From NCBI RefSeq assembly GCF_002894645.1, contig NZ_NCQY01000030.1:655943-702214 (forward strand): a DNA stretch of 46,272 nucleotides, written 5' to 3'. The notes beneath the pieces were generated by a model. It was not told the origin of the DNA. It did no database searches and was given only the letters and a program-made list of their open reading frames with translations. The translations under genes and the position numbers were made by a program. The first letter of the stretch is position 1. Each line of letters opens with the position of its first letter. The stretch is from Salinibacter altiplanensis (GTDB taxonomy: Bacteria > Bacteroidota > Rhodothermia > Rhodothermales > Salinibacteraceae). Shown in pieces: positions 8,928 to 17,550 of the stretch.

Positions 8928-10841
8928 GTGACACAGCTTTTTCGCTCGCGGTCTGGTTCCACTGGAGGTACCGACCTCGTGGCAGTCATTCTCGGACTCG
9001 GGCTCCTGCTCGGGGTTGCCGCGAGTCCCGCCCACGCTCAGCAGTCCGACAGCACTCAATTGAAGAAATTCCAGCGGGCCAACGGGTTCCTCCGTGCCGA
9101 CCAGCCGGAACGCGCCCTTCCCCTGCTCGAGCGCCTCTACGACAACGCCCCCGAGAACACAGCGTTCTACCGTAAACTGAAGGAGGCCTACGAGAGCATT
9201 AAGCGCTACGACGATGCCCTCCGCCTGGTAGACCAGCGCATCGGCTCCACCCCCACCGTTCCTCTTCTCACCGAGAAGGCCCGTCTGTTGTCCCAGAAGG
9301 ACAAGGTGGAGGCGGCCAACGACACGTGGGATCGGGCGGTCGCCCTGGCCCCAGAGGAGACCCAGACGTACCGGACCGTCTACAACACCCTGGCCGAGCT
9401 TCGCCACTTCCGCAAGGCCATCGCGGTCCTCAGAGAGGGCCGCACTGCCCTCGGCCGCCCCGACGCGTTCCGGACCGAACTCGCCCATCTGTACGGCCTG
9501 AACGGCCAGTTTGAAGCGGCCACGCAGGAGTATGTTGCGTTCCTCGGCGAGGCCCCCAACCGGCTCGGCTACGTCCAAAGCCGTCTCCAGACGTTTGTGG
9601 AGCAGGGGCAGGGCCTCGAGGCCAGCAGTCGGGTGCTCCAGCGCACAGTTCAGGAGAACCCCTTGAATGAGGTCTACCGCAAACTCCTGGCGTGGCTCCA
9701 TACGGAACGGAACGACTACGCCGCTGCGTTCGACGAATATCGGGCCCTCGACCGACTCGGAGACCGACAGGGGCAAATCCTCCTTCAGTTTGCCCGCCGG
9801 GCCGCCGACGCACAGCGCTACGACGCGGCCACACGGGCCTGCGAGGCCATCCAGGAGCGGCACCCTGAGTCGGGCGTCGCCCCGGAGGCGCAGAAGCTCC
9901 TCGGCGACCTGTACCGACGGTGGGCCCGCCGGGGCGCCGACTCGACCACGGCCGCGCAAGACTCTGCCCGGTACGCCAAGGCCCGGGCGGCCTACGACAC
10001 ATTCCTTCAAGAGAACCAGGGCCACTCGGGCTACCCAGAGGCCCTCCTCCGGCTTGGGACGCTTCAGATCGACGCCTACCGCGCCCTGGAGGACGCCCAG
10101 CCCCCCCTCGAACGGCTCGTGTCAAACCATGGCGAAACCACGGCGGCCGACGAGGGGCGGTACCAGCTGGGCCGCATTGCGGTGCTCCGGGACTCCCTCG
10201 ACCGGGCCCGCCTTCTCTTCTCTCGCCTGGCGGCCAGCGCGCAGTCAAGCGACCTCGCCGACCAGGCCCAGTACGAGCTGGCACGTCTTCACCTCTACCG
10301 GGCTGAGTTCGACGCCGCGATGGCCCGCGCCACGTCCATCAGCGAAGACCCATCGGCAGACGTGGCCAACGACGCCATCGAGCTAAAGGCCCTTCTGCAG
10401 GAGGCTCGCGGCCCCGACTCGTCGGACACAGCCCTTCGCACCTTCGTCCGGGCTCGGCTCTCTCAGCGACAGCACGCCCACGGCCCGGCCCTGGCCGCGC
10501 TCGATACGCTCCTGCAGCGGCACTCGCGGCACCCCCTCGCCGACGATGCCCGGTTCCGGCGGGGCGACATTCACCGTGCCCGCGGCGACACCGCGGCGGC
10601 GCTCACGGCGTTCCGGGCCCTGGCGGAGCGGCACCCACGCAGTCCCTACGCCGACCGCAGCCTCTTCCGGGCCGCGGCGCTCCTCGAAGCCAGCGGGCGC
10701 TCCGCGGCGGCCACAGAGGCCTATCGGCGACTTCTCACGGAATACCCCACGTCCCTCCTCGCCGGCGATGCGCGGGGGCGCCTTCGCGCACTGAGCACTG
10801 AAACGACCGGAGGGATGAGTGGCCGCGCCGGCCGCCCATGA
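8928..10841 (+). CDS. Exported tetratricopeptide-repeat protein
   Basis: Probable periplasmic or outer-membrane-associated scaffold; the function is unknown. 637 residues from a GTG start chosen because it gives a full signal peptide (hydrophobic 17-31, AHA cleavage before Gln38). The whole mature part is helical repeats of TPR type, clearest at about 50-120 (FLRADQPERALPLLERLYDN), around 345-460 and at the C terminus (ADDARFRRGDIHRARGDTAA, then YADRSLFRAAALLEASGRSA, then the tail). The C-terminal half resembles the outer-membrane-lipoprotein/TolA-type TPRs seen in YbgF/BamD-like proteins. It ends 38 bases before the Tat-signal gene downstream, so the two are likely an operon and may act together outside the cytoplasm. 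Confidence 0.85.
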   Translation: MTQLFRSRSGSTGGTDLVAVILGLGLLLGVAASPAHAQQSDSTQLKKFQRANGFLRADQPERALPLLERLYDNAPENTAFYRKLKEAYESIKRYDDALRLVDQRIGSTPTVPLLTEKARLLSQKDKVEAANDTWDRAVALAPEETQTYRTVYNTLAELRHFRKAIAVLREGRTALGRPDAFRTELAHLYGLNGQFEAATQEYVAFLGEAPNRLGYVQSRLQTFVEQGQGLEASSRVLQRTVQENPLNEVYRKLLAWLHTERNDYAAAFDEYRALDRLGDRQGQILLQFARRAADAQRYDAATRACEAIQERHPESGVAPEAQKLLGDLYRRWARRGADSTTAAQDSARYAKARAAYDTFLQENQGHSGYPEALLRLGTLQIDAYRALEDAQPPLERLVSNHGETTAADEGRYQLGRIAVLRDSLDRARLLFSRLAASAQSSDLADQAQYELARLHLYRAEFDAAMARATSISEDPSADVANDAIELKALLQEARGPDSSDTALRTFVRARLSQRQHAHGPALAALDTLLQRHSRHPLADDARFRRGDIHRARGDTAAALTAFRALAERHPRSPYADRSLFRAAALLEASGRSAAATEAYRRLLTEYPTSLLAGDARGRLRALSTETTGGMSGRAGRP

Positions 10842-10879
10842 CCGCCTCTTTCGTTCCCTTCACTCCACGACGGTGTCCC

Positions 10880-12175
10880 ATGACTCTTGAGGCCTCTTCT
10901 CGCCGCACCTTCTTGAAGCAGGCCGGCACCCTCCTCGCGGCCTCGACCGTCGGCACCCCGAAGCCCCTGGCCGAGGACCTTTTCATCCCCATGGACGAGG
11001 AGCAAGCAAACCACCTGAAGGCCTACGGCGCCGTCTACGCGGCGCTTCAACGGGGGCAGACCGTCGACTGGCTCCTCAATTACCGCGGGGGGGGCTTCCT
11101 CACCGAGGCCAGCCAGACCGTCCGAGAAGAACTGCAGGTTCGCGGCGTGAGCTTCGCGTCCATCAGTGCCGGGCGGGCGTCGACGATCATCGCGGAGGTG
11201 GAGGCCGACGGCAGCAACAAGTCCGTCGTGCCCCTCCAGAAGGCCCCCGAGATCGCCGTCTACGCGCCAGAGGGAGCCGTGCCATGGGACGATGCCGTGC
11301 GCCTGGCATTGGAGTACGCGGAGGTTCCCCACGACGTGATCTACGACGAAGAGGTGCTCGACGGCGACCTTGCCTCCTACGACTGGTTGCATCTCCACCA
11401 CGAAGATTTCACCGGACAGTTTGGCAAGTTCATCCGCTACCGAAACGAGCCCTGGTACATCCAGAAACAAAACAAGGCCGAAGCGGCGGCCAAGGAGTTT
11501 GGGTTCCGCAAGGTGAGCCAGCTGAAACTGGCCGTGACCGAGCGCCTCAAGCAGTACGTCTCACAGGGCGGCTTTCTGTTTTCGATGTGCTCCGGCACCG
11601 AAACGTTCGACATCGCCCTCGCCGCCCACCAAACCGACATCGTGCCCGAGGAGTACGACGGAGACCCTGTGGACCCGAACGCTTTGGAGCAGCTCGACTT
11701 CGCCAACACGCTCGCCTTCCGCAACTTTACCCCCAACCTCAACGCCCAGGAGTACGAGCACTCCAACATCGACGTGGGGCCGCCCGCTCCGGAGATGCGG
11801 GATCCCTCCCTGGACTACTTCACCCTGTTTGAGTTCAGCGCCAAGTGGGACCCGGTCCCCAGCATGCTGACCCAAAATCACGTAGCGACCGTTCGGGGGT
11901 TCGTCGGCCAGACCACCGCGTTCGACAAAGATGCGCTGAAAGAGGACGTGGTGGTGCTCGCGGAGGCCCCGGATCGCCCGCAGGTACGGTATATTCACGG
12001 AGCCCACGGGCAGGGCACCTTTACCTTCTACAGCGGCCACGACCCGGAAGACTACCAGCACTTCGTGGGGGACCCGCCCACGGATCTTTCGCTGCATTCT
12101 CAGTCGCCGGGCTACCGTCTCATCCTGAATAACATTCTCTTCCCCGCCGCCAAAAAGAAAAAGCAGAAGACCTAG
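10880..12175 (+). CDS. Tat-exported GATase1/ThuA-like protein ('asparagine synthetase B' family)
   Basis: Unknown function. 431 residues from the ATG at 10880; an earlier ATG at 10838 overlaps the TPR stop but would bury the signal. The chosen start exposes a twin-arginine signal, SRRTFLKQAG, at 7-16. The mature part begins LFIPMDEEQANHLKAYG and DWLLNYRGGGF, which I recognise from Bacteroidota proteins that databases often call asparagine synthetase B. It has none of the motifs of that enzyme: no Cys2 N-terminal nucleophile and no SGGxDS ATP site. It does have a class-I glutaminase-like elbow, GGFLFSMCSGTETF (C237), LHLHHED around 171-176, and a C-terminal GQGTFTFYSGHDPEDY resembling the ThuA family. 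An exported GATase1-like hydrolase or sugar-binding protein is my best guess. Confidence 0.8.
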   Translation: MTLEASSRRTFLKQAGTLLAASTVGTPKPLAEDLFIPMDEEQANHLKAYGAVYAALQRGQTVDWLLNYRGGGFLTEASQTVREELQVRGVSFASISAGRASTIIAEVEADGSNKSVVPLQKAPEIAVYAPEGAVPWDDAVRLALEYAEVPHDVIYDEEVLDGDLASYDWLHLHHEDFTGQFGKFIRYRNEPWYIQKQNKAEAAAKEFGFRKVSQLKLAVTERLKQYVSQGGFLFSMCSGTETFDIALAAHQTDIVPEEYDGDPVDPNALEQLDFANTLAFRNFTPNLNAQEYEHSNIDVGPPAPEMRDPSLDYFTLFEFSAKWDPVPSMLTQNHVATVRGFVGQTTAFDKDALKEDVVVLAEAPDRPQVRYIHGAHGQGTFTFYSGHDPEDYQHFVGDPPTDLSLHSQSPGYRLILNNILFPAAKKKKQKT

Positions 12176-12225
12176 CGTCTACGGCGGGGCACGTGTTCTC
12201 CCTCCAAGTTTTCCCACGATCGGAC

Positions 12226-12774
12226 ATGAGCTCTTCTCGACCGTCCAGACCGGTCTCGGCCTCCGAATGCAAGATGACCGAGATCGTCCTCCCCAACGAC
12301 ACGAACGGCCTCGGCAACATGATGGGGGGGCGACTGCTGCACCTGATGGACAAGTGTGCGGCCATTTCTGCCCAGCGGCATAGCAATCGCGTGTGTGTGA
12401 CCGCCGCCGTGGACAACGTCGAGTTCCAGTCGGCCATCCGGGAGGGAGAAGTGGTCGTTATTGAGAGTCATGTCAACCGGGCTTTTCGGACGTCGATGGA
12501 GGTGGAGCTCAACGTGTGGGCCGAAAATCCGCTCGAAGAAACGCACCGAACGTGCAACCGCGCCTTCTATACGTACGTGGCCCTGGACGAAGACGGCGGC
12601 CCTGTGCCGATCCCGGATGTAACTCCGGAAACGGAGCAGGAACAGAAACGCTACGAGTCCGCTGCTAAGCGTCGCGACATTCGCCTCGTGCTCGCGGGGC
12701 GCAAGGGGCTTGCGGACGCGGCGAGCCTCAAGGAAGACATGCTGACGGCACTACAAACGGATGCTACTGCGTGA
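12226..12774 (+). CDS. Acyl-CoA thioesterase, hotdog fold (YciA/BACH type)
   Basis: Predicted to hydrolyse acyl-CoA to free fatty acid and CoA in the cytoplasm. 182 residues from the ATG at 12226; an upstream in-frame start at 12193 adds 11 poorly coded residues. The hotdog helix is DTNGLGNMMGGRLLHLMDKC, with the Asn, double Gly and Asp of the YciA-type active site. The second strand set VTAAVDNVEFQSAIREGEVV and SHVNRAFRTSMEVELNVWAE is typical of this family. A charged tail from about 130 may make coiled-coil contacts. It overlaps the next gene by 14 bases, which suggests translational coupling. The chain-length preference cannot be read from the sequence. Confidence 0.9.
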   Translation: MSSSRPSRPVSASECKMTEIVLPNDTNGLGNMMGGRLLHLMDKCAAISAQRHSNRVCVTAAVDNVEFQSAIREGEVVVIESHVNRAFRTSMEVELNVWAENPLEETHRTCNRAFYTYVALDEDGGPVPIPDVTPETEQEQKRYESAAKRRDIRLVLAGRKGLADAASLKEDMLTALQTDATA

Positions 12775-13276
12775 ACGGAGCCGACCTGCACAGGGGCGTC
12801 GTCTGGGCCGGGCGCTCGCCTTCATGGGGTTCTTGGTCCTACTGATTGCCACCATCGGCGGGCCCACTCCGTCGGTGGCCCAGCGACAACCCGGGGCCCT
12901 CGGCACTGGGTTCCAGGTCGGGCGACCTGGTGGACTCGCTCTTAAGTGGTACCGCTCGTTTCCCACTGCGTACGACGGGATCATCAGCACCGACGGCGAA
13001 GACTTCATCGTCGGCCGCCTCCACCGACTCTGGGAACGTCCCGTCCCGAACTCTCCTCTTCACCTCTTTGTCGGGCCCGGCCTGCTGGTCGGCCCGTCGC
13101 GACTTGCCCAATCCCCCCGTCTCCGTCTTGGCCTGAGTGGCGAGGTTGGACTCAATTTTTACGCCGAACGCTTCGAGGTCTTCTTGCATGTGACGCCCAC
13201 CCTCCGGTTCTTGCCAAGCACCCACGTGAGCGTGGACGGCAACGTCGGCCTCCGCTACTACCTCCGGTTTCCCTAG
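12761..13276 (+). CDS. Small exported barrel-like protein of unknown function
   Basis: Not recognised. 171 residues. The N terminus is basic, then hydrophobic (about 18-33), with a likely cleavage at SVA before Gln41. The mature 130 residues have alternating polar/hydrophobic strands with Gly and aromatic residues (LHLFVGPGLLVGPS, LGLSGEVGLNFY, FEVFLHVTPTLRFLPS) and end NVGLRYYLRFP, which resembles a small outer-membrane beta-barrel with a terminal Phe-Pro. Its ATG lies inside the end of the thioesterase gene (14-base overlap), so it is translated from the same message, although the two functions have no obvious link. Confidence 0.7.
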   Translation: MLLRERSRPAQGRRLGRALAFMGFLVLLIATIGGPTPSVAQRQPGALGTGFQVGRPGGLALKWYRSFPTAYDGIISTDGEDFIVGRLHRLWERPVPNSPLHLFVGPGLLVGPSRLAQSPRLRLGLSGEVGLNFYAERFEVFLHVTPTLRFLPSTHVSVDGNVGLRYYLRFP

Positions 13277-13305
13277 CACTACGGGCCTCCCTCAGCTGCT
13301 TCCTC

Positions 13306-14229
13306 ATGCTGTTTAACCGCGTCCTCATCACCGGCGCCAACGGGCTCCTCGGGCAGGCCCTGGTCCGTCGCCTCAGCCAAAACCGCGAGTACGACGTGCT
13401 GGCGACCGCCCGGGACGACGCCCCTCGGTTCGAAGATGCCTCGTGTGGCTACGCTCCCCTCGACGTGACTCAGCCGGACGATGTGGCCCAAATCTTCGAG
13501 GACTTTACCCCCAACGTGGTCGTAAACTGCGCCGCGATGTCCGACGTGGCCGAGTGCGACGAGCAGCGCAGCGAGGCCTGGGCCGTCAATGCCCGCGCCG
13601 TCAAAACGCTGGCGAAGCACTGCCGCACCACCGGGGCCCGCCTCGTACAGGTGTCCACCGACTTCGTCTTCAACGGCAAGCGGGGCCCCTACGACGAAGG
13701 CGCCCGCCCCGACCCCGTCAACTACTACGGGCGCACCAAGTTGGCGGGCGAGAACGCCGTGCGGGAGGCTGGGCGTGCCAACTGGGCCATCGTGCGCACC
13801 GTCCTGCTCTACGGCACGGGCCGGGACCTACGCCACTCGAACATCGTCCTCTGGGTTGCCGACCAGTTGTCCCAGGGCGAATCCCTCCACATTGTCAACG
13901 ACCAACATCGCACCCCCACGCACGTCGACGACCTGGCCGACGGCATCGAGCAGCTGCTTCACCGAGAGGCGACCGGCCTCTACCACGTGTCCGGGGCCGA
14001 CATGGTCTCGATCTACGAGCTTGCCTGCGCCGTGGCGACGGAGTTTGGGCTCGACGCCTCTCTCATCGAGCCTGTGTCGAGCGACTTCTTTGAGGACGCC
14101 GTGGAGCGCCCGCTGCGCACCGGGTTCGTCGTCGACAAGGCCCGGGACGAACTCGACTATGCCCCGCGCCCGCTCGATGACGGCCTCCAGGCCGTCCAGC
14201 AAGCCCTGCAGGGCTTCTCTCCTTCGTAG
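13306..14229 (+). CDS. RmlD-type NAD(P)-dependent sugar-nucleotide reductase (extended SDR)
   Basis: 307 residues from the ATG at 13306; the frame is open for 120 codons further upstream, but that part overlaps the previous gene and does not look coding. The nucleotide-binding loop is LITGANGLLGQ (G10-G16), with AAMSDVAECD after the fourth strand. The catalytic SDR residues are the Ser/Thr of VSTDFVFNG (117-118) and the YxxxK pair in YYGRTKLAGE (Y141, K145). The pattern matches dTDP-4-dehydrorhamnose reductase (RmlD/RfbD) and the related MAT2B-like reductases. No rmlA, rmlB or rmlC is nearby, so a specific rhamnose role is not supported. It is followed 44 bases later by serS. Confidence 0.85.
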   Translation: MLFNRVLITGANGLLGQALVRRLSQNREYDVLATARDDAPRFEDASCGYAPLDVTQPDDVAQIFEDFTPNVVVNCAAMSDVAECDEQRSEAWAVNARAVKTLAKHCRTTGARLVQVSTDFVFNGKRGPYDEGARPDPVNYYGRTKLAGENAVREAGRANWAIVRTVLLYGTGRDLRHSNIVLWVADQLSQGESLHIVNDQHRTPTHVDDLADGIEQLLHREATGLYHVSGADMVSIYELACAVATEFGLDASLIEPVSSDFFEDAVERPLRTGFVVDKARDELDYAPRPLDDGLQAVQQALQGFSPS

Positions 14230-14273
14230 CCTTCGTTTCCCCCCTCCGTCTGTTCCACCCTAACCTCCGTCTT

Positions 14274-15560
14274 ATGCTCAACCTCGACACCGTTCGCAAC
14301 ACCCCCCGCCGCGTCAAAGAAGCCCTCCGGGCCAAAGGCATCGGCTCCCCCGACCTCGTGGACACCCTCCTTGAGATCGACGAGACGCGCCGGTCGACCA
14401 TCACGGAGCTGCAGGACCTGCAGGCCCGCCAGAACGAGCTTTCCCAACAGATCGGCACGCTGAAGCGGGAGGGCAAAGACGAGGAGGCCGAGGCGATCAT
14501 CGAAAAGACCGGCCGGATGAAGGCGGAGATCAAACGCCTCAAGGACGAGGCCCAGACGGTCGAGGATCGGCAGGAGAAGCTCGTGCTACAACTTCCGAAC
14601 ATTCCGCACCCGAGCGTCCCGGTCGGGGCGGACGAGGACGACAACGAGGTCGAAGAGACGGTCGGCGAGCCCCCCACATTCGACTTCGACCCGGCGCCGC
14701 ACTGGGACCTGATTGCCCGGCACAATCTTGCGGACCTTGAGCGGGGCGCAAAGGTCACGGGGAGCGGCTTCCCCTTTTACCTGGGAAAGGGGGCCCGGCT
14801 TCAACGAGCACTCCTCAACTTTTTTCTGGACCGTGCCCGGGAGCGCGGCTATACGGAAATGCAGCCCCCCCTCTTTGTAAATCCGGACAGCGCGGAGGGC
14901 ACCGGCCAGCTCCCGGACAAGGACGACCTGATGTACGAGGTTCCGGGCGATGACTTTTACCCCATTCCCACCGCCGAGGTGCCCGTCACCAACTTCCACC
15001 GGGACGAGATCTTCGCGGCGGACGACCTGCCCCAACAGTACTGCACCTATTCTCCCTGCTGGCGGCGCGAGGCGGGCAGCTACGGCTCGGACGTGCGCGG
15101 CCTCAACCGCCTGCACCAATTCGACAAGGTCGAGCTCGTGCGGATTGTCCACCCCGACGCGAGCTACCGCGCGCTCGACGCACTCCTGGAGGACGCAGAA
15201 AGCGCCCTCGACGCCCTCGACCTTCCCTACCGCCGCCTCCTCATGTGCACCGGGGACATGGGCTTTACGCAGGCAAAGGTGTACGACCTGGAGGTGTGGA
15301 GCGCAGCACAGGAACGCTGGCTGGAGGTGTCCTCCGTCTCCAACTTCGAGGCGTTCCAGGCCCGTCGCATGCAAATCCGCTACCGCCCGGAGCCGGAAGC
15401 CAGCCCCGAACTCGTTCACACCCTCAACGGAAGCGGCCTCGCCTTCCCCCGCGTCGTGGCGGCCCTCCTCGAAAACAACCAGCGGCCCGACGGCACCATC
15501 GAACTGCCGGAGGTGCTACACCCCTACACGGGGTTTGCTCGCATCGGAACGAACGAGTGA
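14274..15560 (+). CDS. serS: Seryl-tRNA synthetase
   Basis: Class II synthetase that charges tRNA-Ser (and tRNA-Sec) with serine. 428 residues. The N-terminal antiparallel coiled coil that grips the long variable arm of tRNA-Ser spans about 30-105. The catalytic core contains motif 2 (SPCWRREAGSYGSDVRGLNR) and motif 3 (ALLENNQRPDGTIELPEVL), plus the serine-site segment PIPTAEVPVTN. The C terminus YTGFARIGTNE is usual for bacterial SerRS. ATG start, normal length. It is the last of the plus-strand genes here and converges with fbp, leaving 51 bases between the two stops with no clear hairpin-plus-T-run terminator. Confidence 0.97.
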   Translation: MLNLDTVRNTPRRVKEALRAKGIGSPDLVDTLLEIDETRRSTITELQDLQARQNELSQQIGTLKREGKDEEAEAIIEKTGRMKAEIKRLKDEAQTVEDRQEKLVLQLPNIPHPSVPVGADEDDNEVEETVGEPPTFDFDPAPHWDLIARHNLADLERGAKVTGSGFPFYLGKGARLQRALLNFFLDRARERGYTEMQPPLFVNPDSAEGTGQLPDKDDLMYEVPGDDFYPIPTAEVPVTNFHRDEIFAADDLPQQYCTYSPCWRREAGSYGSDVRGLNRLHQFDKVELVRIVHPDASYRALDALLEDAESALDALDLPYRRLLMCTGDMGFTQAKVYDLEVWSAAQERWLEVSSVSNFEAFQARRMQIRYRPEPEASPELVHTLNGSGLAFPRVVAALLENNQRPDGTIELPEVLHPYTGFARIGTNE

Positions 15561-15611
15561 TCCGTAATCGATGCGCCGCAACGGGGGGAGACCCGGCGGG
15601 GCGTTCCTGAA

Positions 15612-16718
15612 TCACGCCCCCGCGTTCCGTGACGACGCCGGAAGCGCCTGCTCCGGCTCGCCCTGGAGAAACGCCTCGGCCCGGCGGACCATCGTCTCAC
15701 TGCCGATGAAGAGCGGCGTCCGCTGGTGGAGCTTGTCCGGCTCTTTCTCAAGGATGCGCCGGTGTCCATCCGACGCCGCCCCCCCGGCCTGCTCGGCGAT
15801 GAAGCCCATCGGATTGGCCTCGTACATGAGGCGGAGCTTTCCGGCTGGACTGCTCTCTGTCGCCGGGTACATGTAGATGCCGCCCTCCAACAGGTTGCGG
15901 TGAAAGTCCGAGACGAAGGACCCGATGTAGCGGGACTTTGCGGGCCGGATGGTGTCCGGATCCGGCTGCTGGAGCCAATCGAGGTAGTTGCGGAGGCCCT
16001 CCTCAAAGGAGTGGTAGTAGCCACTATTGATCGAAAAGAGACGCCCCCGGGCCGGGGTCTCGATGTCCGGGTGTGACAGCAAGAACTCCCCGATTGACGG
16101 GTCAAGCGTAAAGCCATTCACCCCGTTGCCGGTGGTGTACACCAGCATCGTCGAGGAGCCGTAGACGACGTATCCGGCGGCTACTTGCTCGGTTCCGGCC
16201 TGCAGGGCCGCCTCCGGGTCCGGCTTCTCCGGGTCGGAGGCCTCCGGCAGCCGGTAGATGCTGAAGATGGTGCCCACCGACACGTTCACGTCGATGTTGG
16301 AGGAGCCGTCGAGCGGGTCCAAGAGAACAATGTACTTTCCATCCCCCTCCTTCGAGACACTGCTCAGGGGGATGGCCTCCGCGTGCTCTTCCGAGCCGAT
16401 GAGGCAGCACTCTCCCCCACGTCGCAGCGCCTGCACGAACTCGCGGTGGGCAAGCGCGTCCATCTTCTGCTGGACCTCCCCCTGTACGTTGCGCTCGCCG
16501 GTACTGCCGTACACGTCGAGGAGCCCAGCACGGCGCATGTCGCGGTTCACAATCTTGGCCGCCAGGCTGATGTCGCGCAGGAGCCGCGAGAATGCACCGG
16601 TGGAGTGGGGGAACGAGTCCTGTCGGTCAAGAATGAACTGCTCGAGGGTTTGGAACGTGCCCAGGTCGTCCTCCGGCGCACCGTCGCCGGCGTGGGGGGT
16701 GTGTTGAGATCCAGTCAT
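15612..16718 (-). CDS. fbp: Fructose-1,6-bisphosphatase, class I
   Basis: Hydrolyses fructose-1,6-bisphosphate to fructose-6-phosphate in gluconeogenesis; Mg-dependent. 368 residues from the ATG at 16718. An in-frame start 54 bases upstream would add a Phe-rich stretch that the family lacks and would run into the candidate promoter. The metal site is LLDPLDGSSNIDVNVSVGT, with EEH(AE) upstream in IGSEEHAEAI; the sugar-binding region includes INSGYYHSF, SRYIGSFVSDFHRNLLEGGI and LRLMYEANPMGFIAEQAGG. This is the type found in proteobacteria and plants. It converges with serS. A good candidate promoter lies 55 bases before the ATG, so it seems to be transcribed apart from the upstream glycosyltransferase gene. 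Confidence 0.96.
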   Translation of the reverse strand: MTGSQHTPHAGDGAPEDDLGTFQTLEQFILDRQDSFPHSTGAFSRLLRDISLAAKIVNRDMRRAGLLDVYGSTGERNVQGEVQQKMDALAHREFVQALRRGGECCLIGSEEHAEAIPLSSVSKEGDGKYIVLLDPLDGSSNIDVNVSVGTIFSIYRLPEASDPEKPDPEAALQAGTEQVAAGYVVYGSSTMLVYTTGNGVNGFTLDPSIGEFLLSHPDIETPARGRLFSINSGYYHSFEEGLRNYLDWLQQPDPDTIRPAKSRYIGSFVSDFHRNLLEGGIYMYPATESSPAGKLRLMYEANPMGFIAEQAGGAASDGHRRILEKEPDKLHQRTPLFIGSETMVRRAEAFLQGEPEQALPASSRNAGA

Positions 16719-16772
16719 GACGTGAGTTGAGAAAAGATACGGAGGGAAGATGTGAAAAAACCTCTTCTGCAC

Positions 16773-16804
16773 ACAAGGTACAAGATTTCGGAAGCGGTTC
16801 CAAA
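16773..16804 (-). promoter_or_regulatory. Candidate Bacteroidota-type promoter for fbp
   Basis: On the minus strand, a perfect TTTG (16804-16801), a 20-base spacer and TACCTTGT (16780-16773), compared with TTTG-N19-21-TAnnTTTG. It falls in the 110-base gap upstream of the chosen fbp start and gives a leader of about 50 bases. Confidence 0.4.
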
Positions 16805-16828
16805 TCCAAGTGGCGGCCCATGTGCCTC

Positions 16829-17497
16829 CTAAGCGAGCGACGCCAGTTCGAGCCGGTCCGCAACGCGCCGGGTGTTCCGGGCCTCCGCGGGACGCTTCTC
16901 AATGTCCGCCAACAGTCGGCCCAGATCGCCCGGTCGGTCCACGTCGTACCACTGCGGGAGCACGGTGAGATCGGCCTCGGTCTGGCCGGCCCGAGACAGG
17001 GTTTCGGCAAACACCCTCGAATGGCTGTAGCTCATGCCGTCGAACAGCTGCGGATAGAAGGCACTCATGCCCAGCGCGTAAAACCCACCATCCTCCGTGG
17101 GCCCGATGCACAGTGATCCAGGGTCGCGAAGGGCCTGCTTCGCCCGTCGCAGAAACGACGGCGGCAGGGTCGGGTGATCGCTCCCCATCACGAGAACCTG
17201 CCCGTGGCCGTCCGCCAGGGTCTCCTGGAAGGCCCGTTTCATGCGTCCCCCCAGCCCCTCGCCCGTCTGTGCATGGACGGAAACACCGGACGGCACCGCA
17301 TCGAGGCCCTCGTCGGGCAGCGGCGGCGCCAGGTAGAGCCGCACGTCGGCCTCCAGCCGCACGACCTGCCGCAGCGTGTCCCGCAAGAACGCCGTGTAGA
17401 GGCGGGCCGCAGACGCGGCACTCAGGGCCGGTGTGAGGCGCGTCTTGACAGTCCCTGGGCGCGGAACCTTGGCAAAGACAAGAAGAGCAGGGTCCAT
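16829..17497 (-). CDS. TIGR04282-family arsenosugar-type glycosyltransferase (DUF2064)
   Basis: 222 residues with a nucleotide-diphospho-sugar transferase fold. N terminus: LLVFAKVPRPGTVKTRL, the family's nucleotide-binding segment, in place of the usual GT-A start. The mid-section VMGSDHPTLPPSFL supplies the acidic metal-binding pair region, and GPTEDGGFYALGM is the most conserved family segment. The family was named from an arsenosugar pathway, but most members, including those in Bacteroidota, have no proven substrate; the same fold is also seen in cofactor guanylyl/uridylyl transferases. It lies 53 bases downstream of the cysteine desulfurase stop-to-start and is on the same strand, so co-transcription is possible. 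Confidence 0.85.
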   Translation of the reverse strand: MDPALLVFAKVPRPGTVKTRLTPALSAASAARLYTAFLRDTLRQVVRLEADVRLYLAPPLPDEGLDAVPSGVSVHAQTGEGLGGRMKRAFQETLADGHGQVLVMGSDHPTLPPSFLRRAKQALRDPGSLCIGPTEDGGFYALGMSAFYPQLFDGMSYSHSRVFAETLSRAGQTEADLTVLPQWYDVDRPGDLGRLLADIEKRPAEARNTRRVADRLELASLA

Positions 17498-17550
17498 GTC
17501 ATTCAGGCATCAAACATGAGATTCGTCGAGACGCCCCACTGCCCCCAACG

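Noticed and set aside
8184-10025. 613-codon antisense frame across dxr and the TPR gene.
   Set aside because: No domain; overlaps two supported genes on both ends.
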